This document shows, piece by piece, positions 9,427 through 18,138 of a DNA stretch of 64,000 nt. Below the pieces are notes generated by a model. It was not told where the DNA came from. It did not search any database and saw only the letters and a list, made by a program, of their open reading frames with translations. Source of the stretch: Marinobacter similis (GTDB taxonomy: Bacteria; Pseudomonadota; Gammaproteobacteria; Pseudomonadales; Oleiphilaceae); the NCBI RefSeq assembly GCF_000830985.1, contig NZ_CP007151.1, positions 2,108,001 through 2,172,000 on the forward strand. The letters are read 5' to 3'. Within the stretch, counting starts at the first letter, position 1. The number at the start of each line of letters is the position of its first letter. Both the position numbers and the translations under genes were made by a program.

Positions 9427-10206
9427 ATGAGCGATCTGATTCAGCTCGAAAAACGCGGACACATTGCGGTACTGACGATCAATAATCCGCCGGCCAACAC
9501 CTGGACGGCGGAGTCCCTGCCGGCACTCAAGGAAACCATCCGTGAACTGAATGCCGACCGGAACATCTTCGCACTCGTGGTCACCGGCCAGGGTGAAAAG
9601 TTCTTCTCGGCCGGTGCCGACCTGAAAACCTTCGCCGACGGCGACAAAGCCCGGGCCAACCAGATGGCCCAGCTCTTCGGTGAGGCCTTTGCCGAGCTGA
9701 GCAAGTTCCGTGGCGTTTCTATCGCGGCGGTAAACGGCTACGCCATGGGCGGTGGCCTGGAATGTGCCATGGCCTGCGATATCCGCATCGCCGAAGAACA
9801 CGCCCAGATGGCCCTGCCGGAAGCGGGTGTTGGCCTGCTGCCCTGTGCCGGTGGCACCCAGAACCTGCCCTGGCTGGTGGGTGAAGGCTGGGCCAAGCGC
9901 ATGATTCTGTGCGGCGAGCGGGTCAAGGCCGACAAGGCCCTGCAGATTGGCCTGGTGGAAGAAGTGGTTCCCGCCGGCACCAGCCTGGACAAGGCACTGG
10001 CGCTGGCGGAAATGGCCTGCAAGCAAAGCCCGTCCTCAACAGCCCGCTGCAAGACCCTGGTGATGAGCGCCCGCGACGGCCGCAGCCACGACGACGGCTG
10101 GCGCATGGAGCGTGAACTGTTCGTGGAGCTGTTCTCCACAGAAGACCAGAAAGAAGGCGTGAACGCCTTCCTGGAAAAGCGCACACCGGACTGGAAAAAC
10201 CGCTAA
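9427..10206 (+). CDS. Enoyl-CoA hydratase, probable methacrylyl-CoA hydratase
   Basis: A 259-residue crotonase-fold enzyme that would hydrate methacrylyl-CoA to 3-hydroxyisobutyryl-CoA. The oxyanion-hole segments are visible (FSAGADLKTF and AVNGYAMGGGLECAMACD), as is a PEAGVGLLPCAGGTQ segment that normally carries the catalytic glutamate. I start at MSDLIQL because a strong ribosome site (aaaggggagacagaca) stands in front. It lies between the dehydrogenase and the thioester hydrolase of the valine pathway. Confidence 0.85.
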   Translation: MSDLIQLEKRGHIAVLTINNPPANTWTAESLPALKETIRELNADRNIFALVVTGQGEKFFSAGADLKTFADGDKARANQMAQLFGEAFAELSKFRGVSIAAVNGYAMGGGLECAMACDIRIAEEHAQMALPEAGVGLLPCAGGTQNLPWLVGEGWAKRMILCGERVKADKALQIGLVEEVVPAGTSLDKALALAEMACKQSPSSTARCKTLVMSARDGRSHDDGWRMERELFVELFSTEDQKEGVNAFLEKRTPDWKNR

Positions 10207-10219
10207 CAAATTGCTGGAG

Positions 10220-10240
10220 AGCCGCTGCCGGGCAGCGGCT
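10220..10240. other. Intercistronic inverted repeat
   Basis: Two 10-base arms, perfect complements, flank a single base between the hydratase stop and the ribosome site of the next gene. As RNA this forms a stable hairpin of about 8 bp. There is no T tract, so an RNA-processing or stability element is more likely than a terminator. Confidence 0.55.
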
Positions 10241-10252
10241 GAAGGAAATACT

Positions 10253-11325
10253 ATGAGTGACCAACCCATTATTTTTGAAGAGTGGACTACCGGTGACGAC
10301 GCACTGATCGCCGTGGCCCGCCTGAATACGCCGAAAGCACTCAACTCGCTCTCGCTGGAAATGATTCGCCTGCTCACGCCCCAGCTCAAGCGCTGGGCGG
10401 AAGATCCGCGCATTGGCGCGGTCTGGCTGGAATCTGAAGGCGACAAGGCATTCTGCGCCGGTGGCGACATCGTTGCCCTGTATCGGAGCATGACCGAGCC
10501 CCAGGGCGCCAGCGAAGGCGAAGCCTTTTTCACCGAAGAGTACGAGCTGAATTACCTGCTCCACACCTTCCCCAAGCCCATTGTGTGCTGGGGCCATGGC
10601 ATCGTCATGGGTGGCGGCATGGGCATTATGGAAGGCGCCTCGCACCGTGTGGTTACTGAAAAGTCCAAGCTCGCCATGCCCGAGATCACCATTGGCCTGT
10701 ACCCGGATGTTGCCGCTGGCTGGTTCCTGAACCGCACGCCTGGCCGTACCGGTATGTTTCTGGGACTGACCGGCGCACGTTTGAACGGCGCCGACGCTGT
10801 CTTTACCGGCCTGGCGGACCGCTTCATCAAGCATGAGCTGAAAGCCGATGTTGTTGCTGAGCTTTGTAAAAAGACCTGGCAGGGCGAAGATCCTCACGCC
10901 GTGGTTGGCAGTGTTCTGCGCCAGTTTGAGCAGCAAAGCACCGATGCCATGCCGGAATCGCCCATTCGCAGCCATTTCGACGAGATCAACCGGGTGACCG
11001 ATGCCGATTCCCTGGAAGCGGTGGTTAGCCAGCTCAGTGAGCTGTCTGGTGGTGACAGCTGGTTGGGCAAGGCGACCAAGTCCCTGGCGTCGGCATCGCC
11101 CACGTCTCTGGCTCTGGTTTGGGGCCACCTGAATGGTTGCAAGCACAACAGCCTGAAGGAAGTTCTCGATAAGGAACTGGTGTTGTCGAAGAAGTGCCTG
11201 AGCAAAGGCGAGTTCGCAGAAGGCATCCGGCCCTGCTGATCGATAAGGATCATCAGCCACGGTGGCGCTACGCGTCGCTGGCGGAGATGGACAGCGCCTG
11301 GATGGACGATTTTTATAACGCATAG
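10253..11325 (+). CDS. 3-hydroxyisobutyryl-CoA hydrolase, frame broken near 11230
   Basis: A crotonase-superfamily thioesterase (ECH_2/HIBCH type, about 357 residues after repair) releasing 3-hydroxyisobutyrate from its CoA ester. Visible: FCAGGDIVALY, GHGIVMGGGMGIMEG and the MPEITIGLYPDVAAGWFL segment with the catalytic acid, followed by the HIBCH-specific GMFLGLTGARLNGADA. One lost G near 11230 truncates the tail. Restoring it gives GIRALLIDKD followed by PRWRYASL, as in the family. Start at MSDQPII after a gaaggaaatact ribosome site. The product feeds MmsB encoded next. Confidence 0.88.
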
Positions 11326-11385
11326 CCAAACGGCCACCAGCAGCGGTGGCCCACATAACCGACTAGAACAATAAGGAGAAGGGAT

Positions 11386-12272
11386 ATGGCAACGATTACC
11401 TTTATCGGCTTGGCAACATGGGTGGCCCCATGGCCAGCAACCTGGTGAAAGCCGGGCACGACGTCACCGTATTTGATTTGTCCAAAGAGGCGGTTCAGAC
11501 ACTGGTCTCCGAAGGCGCAAAAACCGCGGACACCGCCCATGAAGCGGCCCAGGGTGCGGAGTGCGTGATCACCATGCTGCCCGCTGGCCAGCACGTGGAA
11601 GCAGTGTACCTGGGTGATGACGGCCTGTTGGCGAAGCTGCCCGAAGGCACTCTGGTGATCGATTCTTCCACCATTGCCCCGGAAACGGCACGCGGTGTGG
11701 CTGAAGAAGCCACGGCCCGCAATATTCCGTTCCTGGATGCGCCAGTCTCCGGCGGTGTTGGCGGTGCCAAAGCTGGCACATTGACCTTCATCTGCGGTGG
11801 CGCCGACGATACCTACGCCAAGGCCAAGCCGATTCTCGATGCCATGGGCAAGAACATCTTCCATGCTGGCCCGCACGGCTCCGGCCAGGTCGCCAAGATC
11901 TGCAACAACATGCTGCTGGCGATCCTGATGGCCGGCACCAGCGAAGCGCTGGCCCTGGGCGTGAAGAACGGCCTGGATCCGGCGGTGCTGTCGGAAATCA
12001 TGAAGCAGAGCTCGGGTGGCAACTGGGCGCTGAACGTTTACAACCCATGGCCGGGGGTGATGGAAAACGCACCTGCCTCGCGTAACTACGAGGGTGGCTT
12101 CCTGGTTAATCTGATGACCAAGGATCTGGGTTTGGCGTTCGACAACGCCGTGAAGAATCAGGCGTCCATCCCCATGGGCTCACTGGCTCGAAACCTGTTC
12201 TCGCTCCACGCAGGGCAGGGCAATGGCACGCTGGACTTCTCCAGCATCCAGCGCCTGTACAAGCCTGAATAA
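11386..12272 (+). CDS. mmsB: 3-hydroxyisobutyrate dehydrogenase, frame broken near 11412
   Basis: NAD-dependent oxidation of 3-hydroxyisobutyrate to methylmalonate semialdehyde, the substrate of MmsA. About 296 residues after repair. The annotated ATG (MATITFIGL) follows a clear ribosome site (aaggagaagggat). Restoring one G near 11412 gives the Rossmann motif GLGNMGGPMA, lost in the raw frame. Further signatures: FLDAPVSGGVGGAKAGTL (substrate site) and GQVAKICNNM with the catalytic lysine. A strong hairpin terminator follows, so this ends the operon. Confidence 0.92.
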
Positions 12273-12291
12273 ACCCGCACGCAAAGCGGTC

Positions 12292-12319
12292 CCCCGGGCA
12301 CAGTAAACCGTGCCCGGGG
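12292..12319 (+). terminator. Terminator of the valine operon
   Basis: A perfect 10-bp stem (CCCCGGGCAC / GTGCCCGGGG) with an 8-base loop, followed by TCTCTGTTCCT. It lies 20 bases after the mmsB stop. Confidence 0.7.
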
Positions 12320-12375
12320 TCTCTGTTCCTACCCCAATGGCCGTTAGTTCGTGCGGCCTATATCAACTTCGTAAC

Positions 12376-12759
12376 TTATTCGTTACTGCACTGGGACAAC
12401 CGGCTGCCAGACGCCTTCGATTCCACGATAACCGCGTGGGTTGGGGTGCTGCCCGTGTTCTCGCCGGTGTGGGTTTGTGCTGGTGACCAGATGACGTCGC
12501 CTGCGGCAAAGCTTCGGTTAATCACCTTGCCGCCCGGCAGATGAATCACCCGCTCAAACGGTGCCAGCGCATAGAGCACAAAGGCCGGGTGCTGGTGTTC
12601 CTGAGTGATCTGGCCGGGTTCGTCGCGATACTCAAGCACGCGGACACAGGCGTTTTCCAGCAGAACTTTGTACTTATCGCCGTCTGTAACAACTGGATCC
12701 GCGGCGAAAACAGGCAGGGCAAACGCAAGGACTGCGAGGGTAAAACCGTGGGTGCGCAT
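12376..12759 (-). CDS. Exported cupin-domain protein
   Basis: A 127-residue protein with a signal peptide (MRTHGFTLAVLAFALPVFAA). The mature part is one small cupin barrel: EYRDEPGQITQEHQHPAFVLY carries possible metal-binding His and Glu residues, and GDVIWSPAQTHTGENTG the second cupin motif. An AGG-rich ribosome site (ggaggtctct) abuts the ATG, which decides the start. The function is unknown; related cupins serve as sensors or small isomerases. Confidence 0.72.
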   Translation of the reverse strand: MRTHGFTLAVLAFALPVFAADPVVTDGDKYKVLLENACVRVLEYRDEPGQITQEHQHPAFVLYALAPFERVIHLPGGKVINRSFAAGDVIWSPAQTHTGENTGSTPTHAVIVESKASGSRLSQCSNE

Positions 12760-12934
12760 AGAGACCTCCTGAACAGGCCAAAAGCCCGCTCGTCGCCTCT
12801 TCAAAGTCTAGGTGGTTTGCCCAGTGTCAGCGACGGTTCCGGATAATATTTTTGTGCTTGAAAGGTCACTACATAGTCCGTGGTTGGCTCTCTTTGACGT
12901 GGGGTGATTGTGGTGTCCGGCCTGATTGCTGGTC

Positions 12935-13471
12935 TTACCAAAGCGCCGGATCGTTGAATGCGTCGACGCAGCGGGCGACCCCGGGCAGGGGCTTAATTGC
13001 GGCGCCTGTCAGGGACAGGACCAGCCATCCCTCCGGATGCGATAATTCAAAAGGCGCTTTTGCTACCTGCTGAGAAACAGTCTTGAAACCCACCTTTGAA
13101 TAATAGTTCGGATCGCCATAGGTGAAGACAAGTTCCACACCGGATTTACCCATTTGCTCCATGCCGAACCTGATAAGCCGTTGGCCGACGCCTTGGCCTT
13201 GATACTCTGTGCGAACGGCAACGGGGGACAACAAAACTGCTTTGGACGGGGCATCGAACTTTAGCGGTGTGAAGAATATACACCCGACGATTTCCTGGTT
13301 CTCAGAGGCAACAAAACCGAAGGCGTTTTCAGCATCGGTCTCGTCCATAAGTTGCTGCGCTAACTGCCCAACCAGAGCGCCCTCCGCTGAGCTGTCTGAT
13401 TCGGAGAAGGTTTCGGTGAACAGCTGCTGAATTTCCGGCTTGTCGGATTCGCTGCAGAGTGAGAGCTTCAT
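12935..13471 (-). CDS. GNAT-family N-acetyltransferase
   Basis: A 178-residue YhbS-like acetyltransferase. The acetyl-CoA-binding motif A is visible as LSPVAVRTEYQGQGVGQRLI, with the QGxGxG loop, followed by FTYGDPNYYSKVGF. The acceptor cannot be predicted. It stands first in a long minus-strand series of small metabolic genes. The frame is intact and the length is typical. Confidence 0.85.
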   Translation of the reverse strand: MKLSLCSESDKPEIQQLFTETFSESDSSAEGALVGQLAQQLMDETDAENAFGFVASENQEIVGCIFFTPLKFDAPSKAVLLSPVAVRTEYQGQGVGQRLIRFGMEQMGKSGVELVFTYGDPNYYSKVGFKTVSQQVAKAPFELSHPEGWLVLSLTGAAIKPLPGVARCVDAFNDPALW

Positions 13472-13515
13472 GCGCTGTAATTCTCTAGAACTTTGAGCTT
13501 TAAAAGCCCCCCAAA

Positions 13516-14241
13516 TCAGGCAGACAGCGAATCAGCCAGGCTTCGCAGCAACTTCCCGCCATCCCCGCGCCACGCGCTCCCATGCATGCACGCGAGCGTG
13601 GTCGGCTGGGTAGCAGCCAAGCGCTCAAGCATCGCGTCAGCGTTTCGGGTGTGGGAGAAGTAATCCATCTTATGCCGGAAGGCTTCGCTGGGGCCCAGAA
13701 TGTCGGATTCGGTGAGTGCAGGAAGCTTACTACCACCCTGGGTAAACAGATCGCCGCAGAGTAAGGTGCGAGTTGTCTCCTCAGTCAGAAAACCGCACTC
13801 CCAGGCATGCGGAAGGTGAGGGGCATCGAACCAGCGGACAGCATGGGTCCCCAGCGTAATCAACTCGCCATCGGCCATCGCTCGTGGGCTGCGATCGGCA
13901 AGGTCTTCGATGGACACCATCGCCGCTACACGCCCGCAAAGGGGCACCGCATGGGGCGCAACCGCAAGCCACTCGTTGAGAGATCCGCACTCATCGGACT
14001 CGACGTGTGAAAAGCCGATATACCTTAGCCGTTCAACCGGCAGGATGCTGGCGACTGCTTCCCGCACGAGCGGAAACATCTTGCGTGGCCCGGTGTGGAA
14101 CAGCAGAGGTTCATCATCCAGGATCAGATACTGGTTGAACGAGAAGCCGCTGCCCGGGATTGAAACCGGGGTGTTGATTCGATAGATGCCGTCGGAAACC
14201 TCGTGAACATTGGTGCCCGATTCTCGGTTGGTGACACCCAT
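13516..14241 (-). CDS. Metallo-beta-lactamase fold protein of the ODP/flavodiiron-like type
   Basis: A 241-residue MBL-fold protein lacking any flavodoxin domain. Instead of the hydrolase HxHxDH motif it has HVESDE, the H-x-E-x-D pattern of flavodiiron proteins. It also has DAPHLPHAWECGF, LCGDLFTQGG and CMHGSAW, which supply further di-iron ligands. This suggests a stand-alone oxygen-binding di-iron (ODP-like) protein that senses or reduces O2 or another oxidant, rather than a beta-lactamase. The role is an inference from the ligand pattern. Confidence 0.8.
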   Translation of the reverse strand: MGVTNRESGTNVHEVSDGIYRINTPVSIPGSGFSFNQYLILDDEPLLFHTGPRKMFPLVREAVASILPVERLRYIGFSHVESDECGSLNEWLAVAPHAVPLCGRVAAMVSIEDLADRSPRAMADGELITLGTHAVRWFDAPHLPHAWECGFLTEETTRTLLCGDLFTQGGSKLPALTESDILGPSEAFRHKMDYFSHTRNADAMLERLAATQPTTLACMHGSAWRGDGGKLLRSLADSLSA

Positions 14242-14478
14242 AAGCCCTCCTTGCCATGCCGTCTATGTACAACCCAGTTTTTACCGTGCTTCCTTTCACC
14301 GGGCGTTGTTGTGTTAGGCGCACTCGCGGCCTGTTACCTGAGCATAGAAGGAAAAGCTGAAGGCAGCCACGGCCAAGCTTTTTGACTCGCCGATTGCTCA
14401 TGAGTTTTATCTGGCGTAAAAATATCTTACCCGACTGCACTAACGAATCCGGCCATGGCAACCCATCTCTTCATGGTA
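14242..14478. other. Intergenic stretch without a recognised gene
   Basis: About 237 bases between the di-iron protein gene and the VOC gene. It contains an isolated GTTAGGC at 14313-14319, but no partner core or attC-like stem. I see no gene. Confidence 0.4.
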
Positions 14479-14862
14479 TCAGCCACCTCCCCCGTACGGC
14501 CGGGTGATCATCTCCATGAAATGCCCATCGGGGTCATCGAAATACACACCGCGCCCGCTATCGTGCCGGTTGATTTCGCCCGGAGACTCCTTTCCGGGAT
14601 CCGCCCAATAGGGAATGCCTCGGCTACAGATTCTGTCGAAGCTTTCGTCGAAGTCTTCTTCATCAATCAGAAAGGCGTAGTGCTGCGGAGAAATTTCGCC
14701 GGTGGTTTCGTAGAAATCCAGGGACACGCCATTGTCCAGCTCGACCACAAGAAACGGCCCGTAACGGGTGGGGCTCGCAAGACCTAAGATTTCAGTGAGG
14801 AAGGCTGCCGACTTCTGCTTGTCGCGGCACCAGACGATGGTGTGGTTCAGTTGCACGCTCAC
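14479..14862 (-). CDS. VOC-family (glyoxalase/bleomycin resistance fold) protein
   Basis: A 127-residue vicinal-oxygen-chelate protein. Paired beta-alpha-beta units are visible: LNHTIVWCRDKQKSAAFLTE at the N-terminus and RGVYFDDPDGHFMEMIT at the C-terminus. The His and Glu residues at these places are the usual metal ligands. I start at a GTG preceded by a strong aggaggttcaac ribosome site. An upstream ATG would add a hydrophobic stretch not found in the family. Confidence 0.8.
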   Translation of the reverse strand: MSVQLNHTIVWCRDKQKSAAFLTEILGLASPTRYGPFLVVELDNGVSLDFYETTGEISPQHYAFLIDEEDFDESFDRICSRGIPYWADPGKESPGEINRHDSGRGVYFDDPDGHFMEMITRPYGGGG

Positions 14863-14949
14863 GTTGAACCTCCTTTTTTGTTCAATGCCGGTCACTAACA
14901 GTAGTAGCAGATAGGCAGGGAAGCAGAAAATCTGTCGGCTGAAGCCCAA

Positions 14950-15408
14950 TTAAAGGCGGTGTCGGCTCATTAAAATGTCATAGATCTCATGCACCGCTGC
15001 CACTTCCTTGTCCGGGCCGCTGAGGCCCTCAACATCGTTCTGTTCCAGCCGTTCCCTCAACTCCGGGTTCACATTCCTTTCTAGCCAGCCTGCCACCAAT
15101 CGCAGGAGCTTTCTTTCATCCGGCCCGCCGGTTGAGGGCCAGTAGAAATAGGGCACCAGTTTGGGATTTCTGATGTAAAAGGCCGGGAAGGATTCCCGGT
15201 CACTCTCTGCGTCGCCCCGAACACCAAAGTGAAATTCGTGGCCGTCTTTGTCCACGAAGGCGGCAGAGATGGATTCGCCATCTGCTCCGACGGACGCAGA
15301 GCTGAGGGTGATCGGCTGTTCCAGATCGGGCAGGGCGGTGATGTAGTACTGGAAGACGATGCCTGCGAGCAGGATGATGATCAGGGTGGCGAGTGCTACG
15401 GATTTGAT
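14950..15408 (-). CDS. Hypothetical membrane-anchored protein, start unresolved
   Basis: The open frame encodes about 150 residues. Its N-terminus holds one membrane helix (KSVALATLIIILLAGIVFQYY), then an extracytoplasmic domain (DKDGHEFHFGVRG, FYWPSTGGPDERKLLRL). No ATG, GTG or TTG stands before the helix in this frame. Either ATC at 15408 starts it or a base is missing upstream. An internal GTG at 15255 gives a 101-residue version without the anchor. No family recognised. Confidence 0.5.
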   Translation of the reverse strand: MKSVALATLIIILLAGIVFQYYITALPDLEQPITLSSASVGADGESISAAFVDKDGHEFHFGVRGDAESDRESFPAFYIRNPKLVPYFYWPSTGGPDERKLLRLVAGWLERNVNPELRERLEQNDVEGLSGPDKEVAAVHEIYDILMSRHRL

Positions 15409-15468
15409 GGCTGAGTCCTTACCGGTGGTGTTGAAAATAGGCGGTGTTAATCAGGTGGTCAGCTTAAA

Positions 15469-15735
15469 TCATTTGCCCGAAGGATTGAGTTCTTTCGCAT
15501 AAACATGCGTCGTTTTTGTGAGCTCAAAACCGATGGAGGGGTAAAACTCATGAGACTCCAGGCGAGTCACATTGGAGCGAACAACAAGCCGCGACAGACC
15601 TGAGTCCTTAGACCAGTCCTCGACTGCATTCACCAGCAGCTTGCTTATCTTTACGCGCCCTGAACTCCAGGGCGCGAGTGCTTTAAGTAATGGGTCTCTT
15701 ACGAGGCTGGCGCCTCTTTTGGCATCAGATACCAC
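15469..15735 (-). pseudogene. Remnant of a GNAT acetyltransferase
   Basis: The last 70 or so residues look like the C-terminal half of a GNAT enzyme (ISKLLVNAVEDWSKDSG, RSNVTRLESHEFYPSIGF, then a final strand). The N-terminal half is absent. Its upstream sequence runs into the end of the DUF gene at 15699 in another frame. A perfect 8-bp inverted repeat at 15654-15676 sits exactly where homology begins, suggesting a deletion or fusion junction. Probably not functional. Confidence 0.55.
15654..15676. repeat. Inverted repeat at the edge of the GNAT remnant
   Basis: Arms CGCGCCCT and AGGGCGCG, perfect complements, around a 7-base loop. It may be the transcription end of the gene at 15699 (no good T tract) or a scar at the junction with the truncated acetyltransferase. 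Confidence 0.45.
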
Positions 15736-16085
15736 AGAGCAATCGCGACCAGAAAAAGGGCAGGTACATCGCCTGCCAGATTAGCGTGTTCTGTTTCATC
15801 AACGATGGCCTGCACGAACATGATCCCGCCATGAACAATGCTCGACCAGACCGTGAACCAGATCAGGCTAGCGTTGGCCAGTGGGTCCTTCGCCGCAAGA
15901 ACGAGGAAAATGCCCAGCGTGACATACATCCCCATGATCATTTGTTCGTACTCGGGTTGCCTGGGCTCCCATGCCCAACCGGAAGGCCATACCCACATCA
16001 TCATCGGATAGATGCCTGCGATGAAGATGATACCCACCACCACAAGCGCAACTTTCAAAGACCGGAGTTTCAGTTCGTTATTCAT
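15699..16085 (-). CDS. Small four-helix membrane protein, DUF6632-like
   Basis: A 128-residue integral membrane protein with about four hydrophobic helices (VALVVVGIIFIAGIYPMMMW, MIMGMYVTLGIFLVLAA, LIWFTVWSSIVHGGIMFV, DVPALFLVAIALWYLM). The pattern resembles the DUF6632 family, of unknown role; this naming is from memory of family style. Its ATG overlaps the last eight bases of the OsmC gene, so the two are translationally coupled. Confidence 0.65.
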   Translation of the reverse strand: MNNELKLRSLKVALVVVGIIFIAGIYPMMMWVWPSGWAWEPRQPEYEQMIMGMYVTLGIFLVLAAKDPLANASLIWFTVWSSIVHGGIMFVQAIVDETEHANLAGDVPALFLVAIALWYLMPKEAPAS

Positions 16086-16647
16086 GGGGTGCCTCCTGAT
16101 CCACATGCCAGAGTGTCTTCACATCAACCCCGGGCCGGATGGTCTGCATGACCACACAGCAGGCTTCAGCGTACGTCATCAGAGACTTCAGTCGGCTTTC
16201 ATCGGTATGCGTAGCGAACTGCAGCCACACATTGCACTCCATGCTCTGAAAACCCACCGGCACAGACATATCCACCATAAGCGAGCCCCGCACATCGCAT
16301 TTAGCGACCACGGCCACCTCGATATCCGCAAGTTCAATATCCAGCCATTGCGCGATCATGCGCGTGGTCGAGAGTAGACACGCCGCCAGTGACGTGCAGA
16401 GTAGATCCCCCGGATTCGGAGCATCGTGATACCCGCCAACCGCCTCATGAATACCGAATGACCATCGCTTGCCGGCGTTGTTCGGGGGCTCGAGTTCGCC
16501 GTGAAAAGGGTCGGCACCGTCACCAATCACCGCCCGGCCTTCATCTTGTATCCATGCCGCATCCGGATCTTTGCGGTAGCGTTGCTGCAAAGGCTTCTGA
16601 CGAGTGGGAACCAGCCTTGGTTCAATGTTCGCGGTAGATGCTTTCAT
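16078..16647 (-). CDS. OsmC-family peroxiredoxin-like protein
   Basis: A 189-residue OsmC/Ohr-fold protein. The two redox cysteine regions are visible: NPGDLLCTSLAACLLSTTRM in the first half and TYAEACCVVMQTIRP in the second. OsmC proteins reduce organic hydroperoxides with paired cysteines. The N-terminal 60 residues are an extension on the usual domain. It overlaps the membrane protein gene downstream by eight bases and probably forms an operon with it. Confidence 0.82.
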   Translation of the reverse strand: MKASTANIEPRLVPTRQKPLQQRYRKDPDAAWIQDEGRAVIGDGADPFHGELEPPNNAGKRWSFGIHEAVGGYHDAPNPGDLLCTSLAACLLSTTRMIAQWLDIELADIEVAVVAKCDVRGSLMVDMSVPVGFQSMECNVWLQFATHTDESRLKSLMTYAEACCVVMQTIRPGVDVKTLWHVDQEAPHE

Positions 16648-16751
16648 GATCTGACTCCTTCAGTTTGAGGCTTATAGCTTCAAACTACGGCACAACAGGA
16701 GCCCGGGGCATGAGGCAGGTGTCCCGATTGGATGAAAAAAACAGCGGTTAG

Positions 16752-16769
16752 CCGGGACAAAGGTCCCGG
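16752..16769 (-). terminator. Hairpin after the hydrolase-LuxR gene
   Basis: A 7-bp perfect stem (CCGGGAC / GTCCCGG) with a 4-base loop just downstream of the gene at 16777. A run of seven Ts on the minus strand follows 12 bases later (16732-16738). It is a moderate terminator candidate. Confidence 0.5.
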
Positions 16770-16776
16770 ATGACGA

Positions 16777-17849
16777 TCATTCCGCGCCAAAGCCATGCTC
16801 CCGGCCCTGCACGATCAATTGTGCACGGGTAGGGATATCGAGTTTGCCGCAGATGGCACTGACATGATTGCGTACGGTTTTTGCCGCGATCGACAGAGCA
16901 TGGGCGATTTCTGCATTCGACTGCCCCTGGGCCACCAGATTGAGCACCACCCGCTGGCGGCTCGTCAGCTCACCAATCCACGGCACGGCCTGATTCCCCG
17001 GTGTCGTCGGCTCTTCTGCAAGAAAGCGGCGAAGCTCCCCAACGAAAACCGGCCAGGAACTGTCTTCAAGCTGCAGTATGTGGTTGGCGCCCTTCAGCGG
17101 TAAAAAGCGCGCTTCCGGTAGTTGGGAAGCCAGGCTGCGACCCAGCTCGAAAGGCACCATGCATCGTTTTCAACATGGGCGACCAGAGTTGGGGTATGGA
17201 TATGCGGGAGAATGTCGCGGACGTCAATCTGGTGAAAACCGCGCCACAGACGCACCGCATTTTCGGGTGAGGCCGTGGTTTTTTGCAGCTCGTCCCACCA
17301 GGCAATCTGTTTGGTGTCATGGCCAGGGGACAAACGGCGGGCAAACAGCTCCCGGAAGGCGCCGGTTTTACGTCCCCAGCCCACCTTAATCATGGCGGCC
17401 AACGCCTCCGCCTCCTCGCTGTTTCGTTCGCTGGCTCCCGGCGTAAACGCCCCGTTGGTATACGCGTTGTATAGCACCAGCTTATTGACCCGTTCCGGAT
17501 GTCGGAATGCGTAGAGTAGGGCGATGGGCCCACCCTGGCACAGTCCAATCAGTGAGAAACGCTTCCACCCCAGGCTGTCAGCCACTGCCTCAAGATCCCT
17601 GAACCAGGCCTCGAGGCCCTGTTCGGCAACATCATGATCGGACAGCCCGCTTCCACGAATATCGAACCGGGCGAGGGTGTGCTCGTGGGTCAGTTCTTGC
17701 AACCAATGCTGCCATACAGGGCTGCCCCAATCGCGTTCCACATGAGTCAGCCAACCCCCTACGCGAATAAGCGGGGGGCCACTACCGGCAACGGCGTAGG
17801 CAATACGGACACCGTCCGATGTGGTGCAGAAACTGATTTGCTGTCTCAT
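16777..17849 (-). CDS. Alpha/beta hydrolase fused to a LuxR DNA-binding domain, frame broken near 17161
   Basis: A two-domain regulator of about 358 residues after repair. Residues 1-275 are an alpha/beta hydrolase with nucleophile elbow GLCQGG (Cys instead of Ser), an acid in HVENDAM and the histidine in GANHILQL. Residues 290-355 are a LuxR-type helix-turn-helix (ELTSRQRVVLNLV, AEIAHALSIAAKTVRNHV). One lost C near 17161 splits it; restoring it joins NDA to MVPFELG. The hydrolase domain probably binds or cleaves a small effector. Target genes are unknown. Confidence 0.82.
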
Positions 17850-18068
17850 AGGCTATCTTCGCGCCAGAGGAGGGGGGATTACTGCATCGAGAAAAATCTG
17901 GTTCTGGAAAGCTGAGCTCAGAGAGCGAGTAGGATGTAATGAGTCTAGCAGAGCCGTTCATTGTGGCTGCCAGAGGGGAAGAAACCTCACCACGCATTGC
18001 AGTTCTGGATGCACTCAGGGGCCGCCGGGCGTAGTGAGCCTTGCCGCTGCACTGTCGTAATTGTGTAC

Positions 18069-18103
18069 AAAAAACGCGCCGGGGCTGTTGTCAACCGGCG
18101 CGT
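18069..18103 (-). terminator. Intrinsic terminator of the anchor-I lipoprotein gene
   Basis: Read on the minus strand: a perfect 9-bp stem (ACGCGCCGG / CCGGCGCGT) with a 12-base loop, followed directly by six Ts. It lies 36 bases after the stop codon at 18139. Confidence 0.85.
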
Positions 18104-18138
18104 CAGGGAGTGGTGCTTTTTGGAGTTTTAGCTTTTTC

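Noticed and set aside
14313-14319. A perfect GTTAGGC core that could mark another attC site
   Set aside because: No partner RYYYAAC core or attC-like stem lies within 150 bases, and a 7-mer is expected by chance in a window of this size.
12760-18138. The minus-strand accessory genes from the cupin to the hydrolase-LuxR gene as further integron cassettes
   Set aside because: Intergenic gaps lack the attC family blocks seen at 20.7-23.0 kb, and two of the genes overlap, which cassettes do not.
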